A stretch of DNA of 12,621 nt from Chitinophagaceae bacterium (GCA_021151685.1 JAGKWS010000110.1:1-12621); one strand, 5' to 3'; numbered from the stretch's first letter, positions 1 to 6,894 are shown. Notes: generated by a model not told the origin, from the sequence alone. Program-made: numbers and translations.

Positions 1-189
1 GCCGAGTACAAAGAATGGGAAGCCACCTACCCAACACCCTCTACAAACAAGGCAGAAACACCCCATGCCCCACAAAACGAGAAAAACAACACACCCGCCG
101 AAACACTAAAAACAGACGATAACACACAGAAAACCAGCGAAGTAGATAAACCAGACAATGCCCCTCTGTGCCCCATTCACCGGCAGTAG
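1..189 (+). CDS. 3' part of a Pro/Thr-rich protein gene, 5'-truncated by the window
   Basis: Frame 1 is open from the first base to a TAG at 187-189 and encodes 62 residues rich in Thr, Pro, Asn, Lys and Glu (for example TPSTNKAETPHAP near the start). It reads like a hydrophilic linker or tail. The true start lies upstream of the window. The last few residues (CPIHRQ) lose this character, while the downstream frame 3 takes up the same Pro/Thr/Ala-rich style, so the TAG is probably reached only because of a frameshift near 161-164. No domain or motif can be recognised, so no function is assigned. Composition on the + strand is strongly A/C-rich, unlike the genes that follow. Confidence 0.5.
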   Translation, partial: AEYKEWEATYPTPSTNKAETPHAPQNEKNNTPAETLKTDDNTQKTSEVDKPDNAPLCPIHRQ

Positions 190-443
190 CAGCATCGCCC
201 GTCACCAACCTGCTCACCGAACCTACCGAACCCAAACCCTACAAACGCTCATCCTCTGGCGACACACCACCCGTAGCCCGTGGCGTTATCTCCACCGGCG
301 TAGGCACCCCACCACGCCCCGTTACACCACCATCCACACCCGAGCCACCCACCACAACTGCTGCCCCCTACGTACCACCCCCATATCGCCCAGCCTACCT
401 CGATATTCAAGTTATCAAACGCACCCGCCGAAACCACTGGTAG
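150..443 (+). pseudogene. Frame-shifted continuation of the Pro/Thr-rich gene (C-terminal segment)
   Basis: Frame 3 is open from 150 to a TAG at 441-443. It encodes about 95 residues rich in Pro, Thr, Ala and Val (runs such as TPPSTPEPPTTTAAP) and ends in a basic stretch (VIKRTRRNHW). If one C is restored in the CCCC run at 161-164, the frame 1 protein flows directly into it as DNAPSVPHSPAVAASP, which is far more natural than the frame 1 ending CPIHRQ. I therefore read 1-443 as one gene broken by a single-base deletion or by a homopolymer sequencing error. A separate GTG start at 168 is possible but less likely. The other + frame here is rich in His/Arg/Trp and looks like a shadow. Function unknown. 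Confidence 0.45.
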
Positions 444-455
444 CCCCAAGTTTGG

Positions 456-481
456 CGTAGGCTGTTGCCTACGGCAGGCAA
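456..481. other. Overlapping small inverted repeats downstream of the Pro/Thr-rich gene
   Basis: CGTAGGC (456-462) and GCCTACG (467-473) form a perfect 7-bp stem with a TGTT loop. The right arm can instead pair within TTGCC (465-469)/GGCAA (477-481). No T-tract follows, so it is not a classical intrinsic terminator, although it lies just after the stop codon at 441-443. From memory, similar CCTACGGCAGGC-type hairpins recur between genes in some Bacteroidota; that link is not demonstrated here. Confidence 0.4.
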
Positions 482-577
482 GGAGGTCGTATTCTGTCTG
501 GCTACACACACGAGCCGTACAGGCTCATGATTGCCATAATATCCACACTACGTAAAACCAAAACTCAACCAGCAAAA

Positions 578-595
578 AATTAGGCAAGTCTAATT
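578..595. promoter_or_regulatory. Candidate DtxR/MntR-family operator upstream of mntH
   Basis: AATTAGGCAAGTCTAATT is an 18-bp dyad with perfect 6-bp outer half-sites (AATTAG/CTAATT); seven of nine base pairs are symmetric. DtxR/MntR-family metal-dependent repressors typically bind palindromes with TTAGG/CCTAA-like half-sites, and Mn importer genes are their classic targets. The dyad ends 23 bp before the mntH ATG and 8 bp before the candidate -7 box, where it would cover the -33 region, a position suited to Mn-dependent repression. The regulator itself is not in the window. Confidence 0.6.
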
Positions 596-603
596 ATTCT
601 ATT

Positions 604-611
604 TAGTTTTG
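604..611 (+). promoter_or_regulatory. Candidate Bacteroidota -7 box for mntH (TAGTTTTG)
   Basis: TAGTTTTG matches the Bacteroidota TAnnTTTG -7 consensus. A clear TTTG-type -33 element is not visible at the usual distance; that region is occupied by the palindrome at 578-595. If the box is used, transcription would start almost at the ATG (619), giving a very short or absent leader. Alternatively the box is fortuitous. Confidence 0.4.
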
Positions 612-618
612 CCACCCG

Positions 619-2505
619 ATGGAACATCTGGAGCACGATAAGTCGCTGAGTGAGGTACACGGTCAGGTAGTACCCGCCAATGCCGGCAGTAAGTGGAAGA
701 AGATATTTGCTTTCTTTGGCCCGGCCTATCTGGTAAGTGTAGGCTATATGGACCCCGGCAACTGGGCGACAGATATAGCCGGCGGTAGTCAGTTTGGCTA
801 TGCACTCATATGGGTGTTGCTCATGAGCAATATGATGGCACTATTGCTGCAATCGCTCAGCGCGCGGCTGGGTGTTGTGCAGGGCCGCGATTTGGCGCAG
901 TGCAGCCGCGAGATGTATCCTCAGTCTGTCAATGTAGTGTTGTACATACTGGCCGAGATAGCCATTGCCGCCTGCGACCTTGCCGAGGTATTGGGTATGG
1001 CCATCGGGCTCAATCTCTTGTTTGGCTGGCCATTGCTTTGGGGCGTGCTTATCTCCCTGCTCGATACCGTTTTGCTACTCTACCTGCAAAAGCTGGGTAT
1101 GCGCAAGCTCGAGGCGTTTATTATTGCACTGGTGGCCATTATTGGTTCTTGTTTTCTGGTAGAGATGTTCATTGCCAAACCCGTCATTGCCGATGTGGTG
1201 AAGGGTTTCCGCCCCTCCTTACCCGGCGAAGGGGCCTTGTTTATAGCCATAGGCATTATAGGGGCCACCGTTATGCCCCACAACCTATACCTGCACTCGG
1301 CATTGGTACAAACACGCAAAATAGGGCGCGATGAAGCCTCTATCCGTCAGGCACTCAAGCTCAATACTGTAGATAGTGCCATTGCCCTCAATCTCGCTTT
1401 TTTCGTAAACGCCGGTATTTTGGTGCTGGCCGGGGCTGTTTTCTACACATCGGGCCATCACGAGATAGCCTCTTTGCAAGATGCTCATATGCTGCTGGCA
1501 CCCTTGCTGGGCACCAATGTTGCCCCCATACTGTTTGCTGTTGCCCTTATAGCCGCCGGGCAGAGTTCCACGGTTACCGGTACATTGGCCGGGCAAATCA
1601 TTATGGAAGGGTATCTGCGGCTGCGCATCAATCCCGCAATGCGCAGGTTGCTTACCCGTATGCTGGCTATAGTGCCCGCAGTGGTGGTGTTGGTAGTAGC
1701 CGGCGATGCAATGGTAGATAAGCTACTCATTTTCAGTCAGGTATTGCTCAGTATGCAGTTGGCATTTGCAGTGATTCCGCTCATCCATTTTGTGAGCGAC
1801 CGCAAGAAGATGGGTATGTTTACCATAAAGCCCATCACCAAGGTGCTGGCATGGCTCATAGCGGCAGTTATTGTAGTGCTCAATCTCAAGCTGTTCAACG
1901 ACAGTGTAGGCGAGTGGATGAGCCAAACATCGCACTTTTGGGTAAAGGCATTAGTTGTTGCGTTGGTGGTATTTATATACGTAATGCTCATTGTTACCAC
2001 GGTTTACCCCTTCATCATGAGGCGCAAAGAAGCCAACATTTTTGTACACGAAAATGTGAAAGATCTGGCTGCGGCTGCATTGGAAGGGTCGGCTCAACCC
2101 TTCGGCCGCATAGCACTCGCGCTCGACTTTAGTGCCAATGATGGCAAGGTAATGCGCTATGCGCTGCAACTGGCGGGTGTCAATGCCCACTTCGTACTCA
2201 TACACGTGGTAGAGAGCGCATCGGCCCGCAAAATGGGGCAAGATGCCCACGACTACGAAACCCGGCAAGACCAGCAACATCTCGATGAGTATGTGACCTT
2301 CTTTACAGGCAGGGGCTACAAAGCCGAGGGTATGTTGGGCTACAAAGACCGCGCCCCCGAGATAGCCCGTATAGTAAAAGAGCAGCAATGCGACTTGCTC
2401 ATTATAGGTAGCCACGGTCACAACACCGCACACGATATTCTCTATGGCGAAACCATCAACACCGTACGCCACATGATAAAGATTCCTGTGTTTATTGCGC
2501 AATAG
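619..2505 (+). CDS. mntH: NRAMP-family Mn(2+)/divalent metal transporter with fused C-terminal UspA domain
   Basis: A 628-residue inner-membrane protein. Residues about 25-470 are an NRAMP transporter that imports Mn(2+) and related divalent metals with protons. The metal-binding TM1 motif DPGN is at 45-48 (in VGYMDPGNWATD) and the TM6 motif MPHN at 219-222; about 11 hydrophobic segments follow one another to residue about 465. Residues about 495-628 form a universal stress protein domain ending with IIGSHGHN (595-602). Its nucleotide-loop pattern G-x2-G-x9-G is present (G597, G600, G610), but the usual Ser/Thr after the last Gly is Glu611. This fused form is much longer than the roughly 410-residue E. 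coli MntH. The ATG at 619 is preferred because it gives the short KSLSEVHG lead-in I associate with Bacteroidota homologues; no Shine-Dalgarno sequence is visible. A DtxR/MntR-like palindrome lies just upstream, and a metalloprotease gene follows after 20 bp. Confidence 0.95.
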   Translation: MEHLEHDKSLSEVHGQVVPANAGSKWKKIFAFFGPAYLVSVGYMDPGNWATDIAGGSQFGYALIWVLLMSNMMALLLQSLSARLGVVQGRDLAQCSREMYPQSVNVVLYILAEIAIAACDLAEVLGMAIGLNLLFGWPLLWGVLISLLDTVLLLYLQKLGMRKLEAFIIALVAIIGSCFLVEMFIAKPVIADVVKGFRPSLPGEGALFIAIGIIGATVMPHNLYLHSALVQTRKIGRDEASIRQALKLNTVDSAIALNLAFFVNAGILVLAGAVFYTSGHHEIASLQDAHMLLAPLLGTNVAPILFAVALIAAGQSSTVTGTLAGQIIMEGYLRLRINPAMRRLLTRMLAIVPAVVVLVVAGDAMVDKLLIFSQVLLSMQLAFAVIPLIHFVSDRKKMGMFTIKPITKVLAWLIAAVIVVLNLKLFNDSVGEWMSQTSHFWVKALVVALVVFIYVMLIVTTVYPFIMRRKEANIFVHENVKDLAAAALEGSAQPFGRIALALDFSANDGKVMRYALQLAGVNAHFVLIHVVESASARKMGQDAHDYETRQDQQHLDEYVTFFTGRGYKAEGMLGYKDRAPEIARIVKEQQCDLLIIGSHGHNTAHDILYGETINTVRHMIKIPVFIAQ

Positions 2506-2523
2506 TGGCATAGCTTTATGCCA
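2506..2523. other. Small hairpin between mntH and the metalloprotease gene
   Basis: TGGCATA (2506-2512), loop GCTT, TATGCCA (2517-2523) form a perfect 7-bp inverted repeat starting right after the mntH stop and ending 2 bp before the next ATG. No T-tract follows. It could modulate expression or mRNA processing between the two cistrons and would lie over the ribosome-binding region of the downstream gene. Confidence 0.4.
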
Positions 2524-2525
2524 AT

Positions 2526-3191
2526 ATGTCCCAGAAATTGTTCGTAAAGTATTGGTGTCTTGTTGTCGCTTTTGTTGACATTACAGCCTGCAATCAGGTG
2601 GTAGATACATACTATACAGGATACTTCAGTACTAAACCCGACTCTATTGTATTACTACCATTTCGGGATGTGCCACCTGCCGTTACGGAGGAGGTTTACA
2701 AGCGTTTGCAGTCGTTCAATAAACATATTAGGTTATTATCACCCCAACCATTACCGGCCACAGCGTACCGCCCGGCGCGGGGGCGGTACGCTGTGGCCGA
2801 TACTTTGCTAAAATGGTTGGCTGCACGAAATCCTCACAGTTTCACAACGCTCGCTATCACCTGTTCCGATATTAGTACCACATCTCGCAATCATGAAGAC
2901 TGGGGTGTTATAGGTTTAGGGCAGAAGCCGGGAAAAGCATGCATTGTGTCAACATTCCGATTGCATAAAGCAAACCGAACCAACGAGTTGGTTGCAATAT
3001 GCCTGCATGAGCTGGGCCATACCCGAGGTTTGGCGCATTGCAAGGAGCGTGATTGTTTCATGCGCGATGCCGAGGGGCATAATGTAGCTGGCGAGTTGCA
3101 TCGTTTTTGCGATGATTGTCTTGCCTGGTTAGATGGTAGCAAGGGTAATTTGTTTACCGCCCCTAAAACGAAAGCGAGACAACCCCATTGA
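2526..3191 (+). CDS. Archaemetzincin-like (M54) zinc metalloprotease, exported, probable lipoprotein
   Basis: A 221-residue predicted peptidase. The zinc site is HELGHTRGLAHC at 161-172 (H161, E162, H165, H171), followed by C172-x4-C177-F-M179 and, after 15 residues, a CDDC pair (C195, C198). This is the archaemetzincin pattern HExxHxxGx3Cx4CxM...CxxC; the family's last spacer is usually near 17. The upstream part P75-L94, including AYRPARGRY, fits the family's conserved P-x-AY-P-R-x-QY region. The N-terminus has basic residues, a hydrophobic stretch (residues about 9-19) and ITAC ending at Cys22, so a lipoprotein signal is likely; family members elsewhere are generally taken as cytosolic. 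The ATG at 2526 is the only in-frame start; the ATG at 2518 runs into a stop. It lies 20 bp after mntH and is probably co-transcribed with it. Substrate is unknown. The coding sequence holds a perfect 19-bp inverted repeat at 2755-2799. Confidence 0.85.
   Translation: MSQKLFVKYWCLVVAFVDITACNQVVDTYYTGYFSTKPDSIVLLPFRDVPPAVTEEVYKRLQSFNKHIRLLSPQPLPATAYRPARGRYAVADTLLKWLAARNPHSFTTLAITCSDISTTSRNHEDWGVIGLGQKPGKACIVSTFRLHKANRTNELVAICLHELGHTRGLAHCKERDCFMRDAEGHNVAGELHRFCDDCLAWLDGSKGNLFTAPKTKARQPH
2744..2820. repeat. Long nested inverted repeat within the archaemetzincin coding sequence
   Basis: The left arm 2755-2773 (CGGCCACAGCGTACCGCCC) is the exact reverse complement of 2781-2799, with a 7-base loop (GGCGCGG). 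A second, outer pair of 9-bp arms, CCAACCATT (2744-2752) and AATGGTTGG (2812-2820), encloses it, separated by 2 bases on the left and 12 on the right. Only 8 of the 46 bases in 2754-2799 are A or T, a sharp local GC peak. The inner repeat encodes residues 77-92, which match conserved family positions, so it does not look like an inserted element. Confidence 0.9.
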
Positions 3192-3205
3192 GATTGTCTC
3201 GCTTT
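3171..3205. terminator. Bidirectional terminator between convergent genes
   Basis: AAAGCGAGACAA (3171-3182) and TTGTCTCGCTTT (3194-3205) form a perfect 12-bp stem with an 11-base loop. The left arm lies inside the last codons of the metalloprotease gene and its TGA (3189-3191) is in the loop. T-rich sequence follows the stem on both strands, fitting termination of both the metalloprotease transcript and the minus-strand gene ending at 3230. Confidence 0.8.
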
Positions 3206-3229
3206 AATATATGTAATGTTACTGATGTA

Positions 3230-6200
3230 CTATCGCAGCAGCGTCACATCGCCCTTGTAGTAGCGCAGCTTGCCACTGGCCGACTCTATTACAATGCTGT
3301 AGAAGTATACACCTACATCCTGTTTCACACCATTGGTGGTGCCATCCCAGCCACCGGTTGGGTCCCAGGCGTTGTGGTACACTTCCTGCCCCCAGCGGTT
3401 ATATATGGTAAAGTCCACCAGTTTCTTAAACCGCATCTTTCCTATCCTGAAGATGTCGTTCAGCCCGTCGTTGTTCGGTGTAAATGAGTTGGGAATGTAC
3501 TCTTCTTCGTCAAATACCACCCTGATGGTAACATTGGCCGAGTCGCGGCAGCCCCATTCATTCATGCCCAATACCGAGAACGTAGCTATAGAGTCCGACG
3601 GATAGGCAATAGGGTTGGGGATATAGTAGTCGTTCAGTGTTTTGTTGTGCGGAGACCATATATAGAAGGATGCGCCACTGGCAAACAATTGTACACTATC
3701 GCCAAATGCTATCTGGTATCTGGCGGCACCTACATCCTTCAGCTTCATTTCGGGTTGCAATACTATGCTCATAGTGTCTGTACTGCTACAGTTCATGCGG
3801 GTATAGGTAACGGTATATACACCTTCGGCCGCCTTGGTAACGGCTGGAATGGTTGGGTTTTGTACCGCAGCCGTAAAGCCATTAGGGCCTTTCCATGTAT
3901 AGGTACCCCCATCCAGATCGTCTGTAGCAAACAATAACAGTGTAAGGCCGGTACATATAGGTGCATTAGATGTAGCTACAGGTGGCGGCGGCGGCGCAGG
4001 GTCTTTCAAGGTAACCGAGCGCGATGCCTTGCCCGTGCAGGTAAATGCCTCCAGCAGGAAGTCGGCATAGGTACCTTCTTTAAGGCCGGTAATGGTTACA
4101 AAGCCACCCGCATCGGCTGTAATGCTCACCAATACCGGGCTGCCATTGTACTGGTAGGCTACATTGTAGGTAACGCCCGGCACCAATCCTTCCAACGTAA
4201 TGGTGCCCTCATTGCCACCACAAGTAAGCGGATTGGTATATGTGATATTGGTGATGTTGGGTATCGGGTTCACCACTACATTGATGGTGCCTATAAGCGA
4301 TACGCAGCCCAGGTGTGTAGCCGTTACCGAATAGACACCGGCATTGGCCGCCGTAGCAGGCGATATGATGGGGTTGGCCACCACCGATGTGAAACCCGCA
4401 GGGCCCCACCAGGTAAAGGTAGCCCCCGGTACCGATGTTACATTGAATACCAGTGTCATGCCATCGCATATAGGGGCATTGCTGGTGGGTACCGGCATAG
4501 GCGGTGCCCCGGCATCTACCAGTGTTAGTGTACCGTGGGTAGTGCCATTACAGCCCTCTGGCGAGGTAACGGTAATGCTACTATAACTGCCAGCCGACAG
4601 GCCCGAAATCACTATTTGTCCACTGGCATCGGCTGTAAGTGTTACGGTTACAGGTACCACACCCGCAAGGTATGATACGGTATAGGTAGTGCCCGGTGTC
4701 AATCCTATAAGTGTTATAGAGCCATCTGTGGCCCCACAACCCGTTGGGTTGCTTTGTATTACCGATGCTATAGATGGGTTGGGGTGTACCGTTACCACGG
4801 CATATGCGGTACAGCCGGGGCTGGTACTATAGGTAATCATAGAGTTGCCGGGCGACATGCCTGTTACCACCCCTGTAGATGGGCCTACAGTGGCCACCGT
4901 GGGGGTACCGCTGGTCCATGTACCACCAGGCATGGGGTTGGTGAGCGTTACAGAATTGCCCACACACATTGCCAGCGGACCAGATATATTCCCCGGCATA
5001 GCCAGTACCGTTACCACGCCCGTGGCATAGCAGCCCAATGTATTTGTCCATGTAATGGTGGCTGTACCGGCACTTACGCCAGTTACCACACCCGATGATG
5101 GGCCTACCACAGCAATAGTATTGTTAGAGCTGGTCCAAGTGCCGGTACCGGCACCCGCTGGTGGGGTAAGGGTGATGGTGCTACTGGCACAAACGACCCC
5201 GGTTCCAGATACTGGGCCCAGTGCATTTACCGAAATGTTGATGGTAGACTCGGCCGTCTGCCCACAGGCATCTGTTGCCGTAACGGTATAGGTACTGGAG
5301 CCGGCGGGGGTAATGGTAACCGGGTTGCCCGCTGTTGCCCCCGGGTTCCAAACATATGTATAGGGGGGAACGCCAAAACTGGTAGTAGTAGACAATGTTA
5401 CCGACTGCCCCAGACAAATAGACGTGAGCCCACCCGCCGATGTAGCAGGCGTAGTTTCTATAGTGCGGCCATGCACTGTTACCGTAAGTGGCGAGCCCGA
5501 TGTGATGTAGGTAGTGGCACAGGGTGGGGTACTCATGTAGTTTTGGTAGAACCGCATGGTGAGATTCAACGGATATGATGGACATTGTGTCGGAGGCAAG
5601 CAGGCCGAAATGTCGGGATATATAGACACATTGGTGCCCGTACAGGTACCCGCACTGGCCAGATTGCAGAACCAAAATATGCCGCCTGCATTGGGGCTGC
5701 GGCAGGTGCCATACATAAAGTCCATAGCTCCATTCAGCAGCAGTGCGCCGCCACTGGCCACATAATTGAACGACCAGCGTACGTCTGTTACCTGTACATT
5801 GGGTGGTACGGTGGCCGCATTTACATAATTGCAACTTACGGTAAGGCCCGGGCTATAAGACGACCCACCCACCGCCGATGCAGTAGAGGCGGTTACCAAT
5901 GGGTCTATAACAATGGGGTAGGCACTGGCCGGCCGGTTAAGATAATTGCCCGGTATTATAATATCTAAAATATTATTCTTTATGTTATACCCCAGCATTT
6001 GCAGTGTGCGCTGCGGGTTGTTCTTTTCCCACGCAGTAGCCGCAGAAATCTGAAAATCAACCTCGCCGGCCTCGTTTGTTACGGCTATGTTGCCTTCATG
6101 CCCTTCATAGGTATCGGCTGTCAGTTTGTGTTTTGGGGTATTTATATGGTCGCGCAGCAACAGTTTACCGGCTGCATAGGCGGTCATAGCCTGTTTCAGC

Positions 6201-6868
6201 AAAAAGTTGGTTTTGGTAGTGCCGCGGCTGGTGTATACTTCCATATCTATACCCGGCCATATATCTGTTACATACACACCATCATCACCTGCGGTAAAGT
6301 GTTTCCAGTTGGCTGTGCCTAAACTGGTTTCGTGGCCATCTGTTGACAGATATACCAACTCCAACTCGTTGTTGAATACAATTGTGGCCTCGGCATGTTG
6401 AATTTTTGTATAACGGTCTTTTACGTTAATAGTGACCGGGTCGGGTTGTTCGGTGGCTGCAAAAATCCCCTTGCTCAGTGGTTGCAGTTTGGTTTTTATG
6501 GTCATCCAGCGGCCCGCAGCATCTTTGTAGTGCATAGGTGCTGTGCTGGTTTGCATCATTATTTCATGGCCATTGGTGCCGTCTTTCACAAAGGTTTTTG
6601 TTGTTTCTGTACGCTCACTCAGTAGTTCGTAGCAATCGGCAGCGGGAGCTTCTGCAAACAACATACCCAATTCCGGATGATTTTTATAAGCACTGTTGCG
6701 CTCATTTGCTTCCTCTGTTATGTGTTTTACAGGTGGCGCAAAGGTGTTGTAATTACGGAGCCGCTGGTGCATGCCCTGTGGTAGTGGGGTAGGTTGGGTT
6801 TCTTGTGCGTTTCCTGCTACCGGTAGTATGGCCAGCAAAGCACAGAAGAGGTTATAGATTTTTTTCAT
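3230..6868 (-). CDS. Large secreted T9SS substrate (type B sorting domain) with Ig/BIG2/SprB-like repeats
   Basis: A 1212-residue surface or secreted protein. Residues 1-21 are a Sec signal peptide with likely cleavage after GNA. About 45-325 is a beta-rich region with a WPGIDMEVY segment (207-213) recalling the N-terminal domains of Bacteroidota repeat proteins of the DUF7948 type. About 330-470 is a Cys-containing beta region, 471-547 an Ig/PKD-like domain, 550-624 and 625-695 two BIG2-like units (shared VGPS-GVVTG core), and 696-867 and 868-1037 two copies of a composite module (a GL-PG-TY-V-Y unit plus an Ig unit beginning TSNAPIC). About 1040-1115 is another Ig-like unit. The end, 1124-1212, is the gliding-motility-type C-terminal domain: FTPNNDGLNDIF, IYNRWGQEVY, GWDGT, GVYFY, final VTLLR. 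That domain targets proteins to type IX secretion. The ATG at 6868 is preferred over the adjacent GTG at 6871. The precise role, adhesion or otherwise, cannot be read from the sequence. Confidence 0.92.
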   Translation of the reverse strand: MKKIYNLFCALLAILPVAGNAQETQPTPLPQGMHQRLRNYNTFAPPVKHITEEANERNSAYKNHPELGMLFAEAPAADCYELLSERTETTKTFVKDGTNGHEIMMQTSTAPMHYKDAAGRWMTIKTKLQPLSKGIFAATEQPDPVTINVKDRYTKIQHAEATIVFNNELELVYLSTDGHETSLGTANWKHFTAGDDGVYVTDIWPGIDMEVYTSRGTTKTNFLLKQAMTAYAAGKLLLRDHINTPKHKLTADTYEGHEGNIAVTNEAGEVDFQISAATAWEKNNPQRTLQMLGYNIKNNILDIIIPGNYLNRPASAYPIVIDPLVTASTASAVGGSSYSPGLTVSCNYVNAATVPPNVQVTDVRWSFNYVASGGALLLNGAMDFMYGTCRSPNAGGIFWFCNLASAGTCTGTNVSIYPDISACLPPTQCPSYPLNLTMRFYQNYMSTPPCATTYITSGSPLTVTVHGRTIETTPATSAGGLTSICLGQSVTLSTTTSFGVPPYTYVWNPGATAGNPVTITPAGSSTYTVTATDACGQTAESTINISVNALGPVSGTGVVCASSTITLTPPAGAGTGTWTSSNNTIAVVGPSSGVVTGVSAGTATITWTNTLGCYATGVVTVLAMPGNISGPLAMCVGNSVTLTNPMPGGTWTSGTPTVATVGPSTGVVTGMSPGNSMITYSTSPGCTAYAVVTVHPNPSIASVIQSNPTGCGATDGSITLIGLTPGTTYTVSYLAGVVPVTVTLTADASGQIVISGLSAGSYSSITVTSPEGCNGTTHGTLTLVDAGAPPMPVPTSNAPICDGMTLVFNVTSVPGATFTWWGPAGFTSVVANPIISPATAANAGVYSVTATHLGCVSLIGTINVVVNPIPNITNITYTNPLTCGGNEGTITLEGLVPGVTYNVAYQYNGSPVLVSITADAGGFVTITGLKEGTYADFLLEAFTCTGKASRSVTLKDPAPPPPPVATSNAPICTGLTLLLFATDDLDGGTYTWKGPNGFTAAVQNPTIPAVTKAAEGVYTVTYTRMNCSSTDTMSIVLQPEMKLKDVGAARYQIAFGDSVQLFASGASFYIWSPHNKTLNDYYIPNPIAYPSDSIATFSVLGMNEWGCRDSANVTIRVVFDEEEYIPNSFTPNNDGLNDIFRIGKMRFKKLVDFTIYNRWGQEVYHNAWDPTGGWDGTTNGVKQDVGVYFYSIVIESASGKLRYYKGDVTLLR
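3758..4783 (-). repeat. Tandem duplication of a ~171-residue composite module in the T9SS protein
   Basis: Protein residues 696-867 and 868-1037 align along their length. Both contain a GT-or-SITL, GL-PG-TY-V-Y, TADA-G, I-GL-G-Y segment followed by a Pro-rich hinge, TSNAPIC, a F/YTW-GP-GFT segment and GVY-VT. The two copies have diverged clearly in sequence, so this is an old duplication rather than a recent one. Confidence 0.8.
4784..5221 (-). repeat. Two tandem BIG2-like units in the T9SS protein
   Basis: Protein residues 550-624 and 625-695 share the pattern C-x-(S/T)-TLT, GTWTS, VA-VGPS-GVVTG, SxG-x-ITY/W. This is the typical motif series of bacterial Ig-like domain 2 repeats found in Bacteroidota surface proteins. 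Confidence 0.75.
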
Positions 6869-6886
6869 CACATACTATATTACATG

Positions 6887-6894
6887 CAAATATA
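6887..6894 (-). promoter_or_regulatory. Candidate -7 box for the T9SS protein gene (TATATTTG)
   Basis: On the minus strand TATATTTG matches TAnnTTTG exactly and ends 18 bases before the ATG at 6868. No convincing -33 element is seen. The implied leader is short, as is common when no Shine-Dalgarno sequence is used. Confidence 0.45.

Noticed and set aside
249..509. Minus-strand open frame rich in Trp/Gly opposite the Pro/Thr-rich gene
   Set aside because: The Trp/Gly-rich composition is what the complement of Pro/Thr-rich coding produces; it has no motif and no plausible start context.
1951..2511. 186-codon minus-strand open frame over the 3' part of mntH
   Set aside because: It lies fully antisense to the conserved Usp-domain coding sequence and has no motif, so it is a shadow frame.
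2744..2820. Reading the inverted repeat as an intrinsic terminator
   Set aside because: It is mid-gene, no T-tract follows the right arm, and the reading frame continues through to the conserved zinc site.
5139..5154. 16-bp perfect palindrome GTGCCGGTACCGGCAC in the T9SS gene
   Set aside because: It arises within Gly/Thr-repeat codons (GAGTGT) where GGTACC-type strings recur; this is best explained by low-complexity coding rather than a site.
5181..5834. 217-codon minus-strand open frame in another frame of the T9SS gene
   Set aside because: It is rich in Cys/Tyr/His/Trp and lies in a shifted frame of the repeat-rich gene, whose main frame has clear domains.
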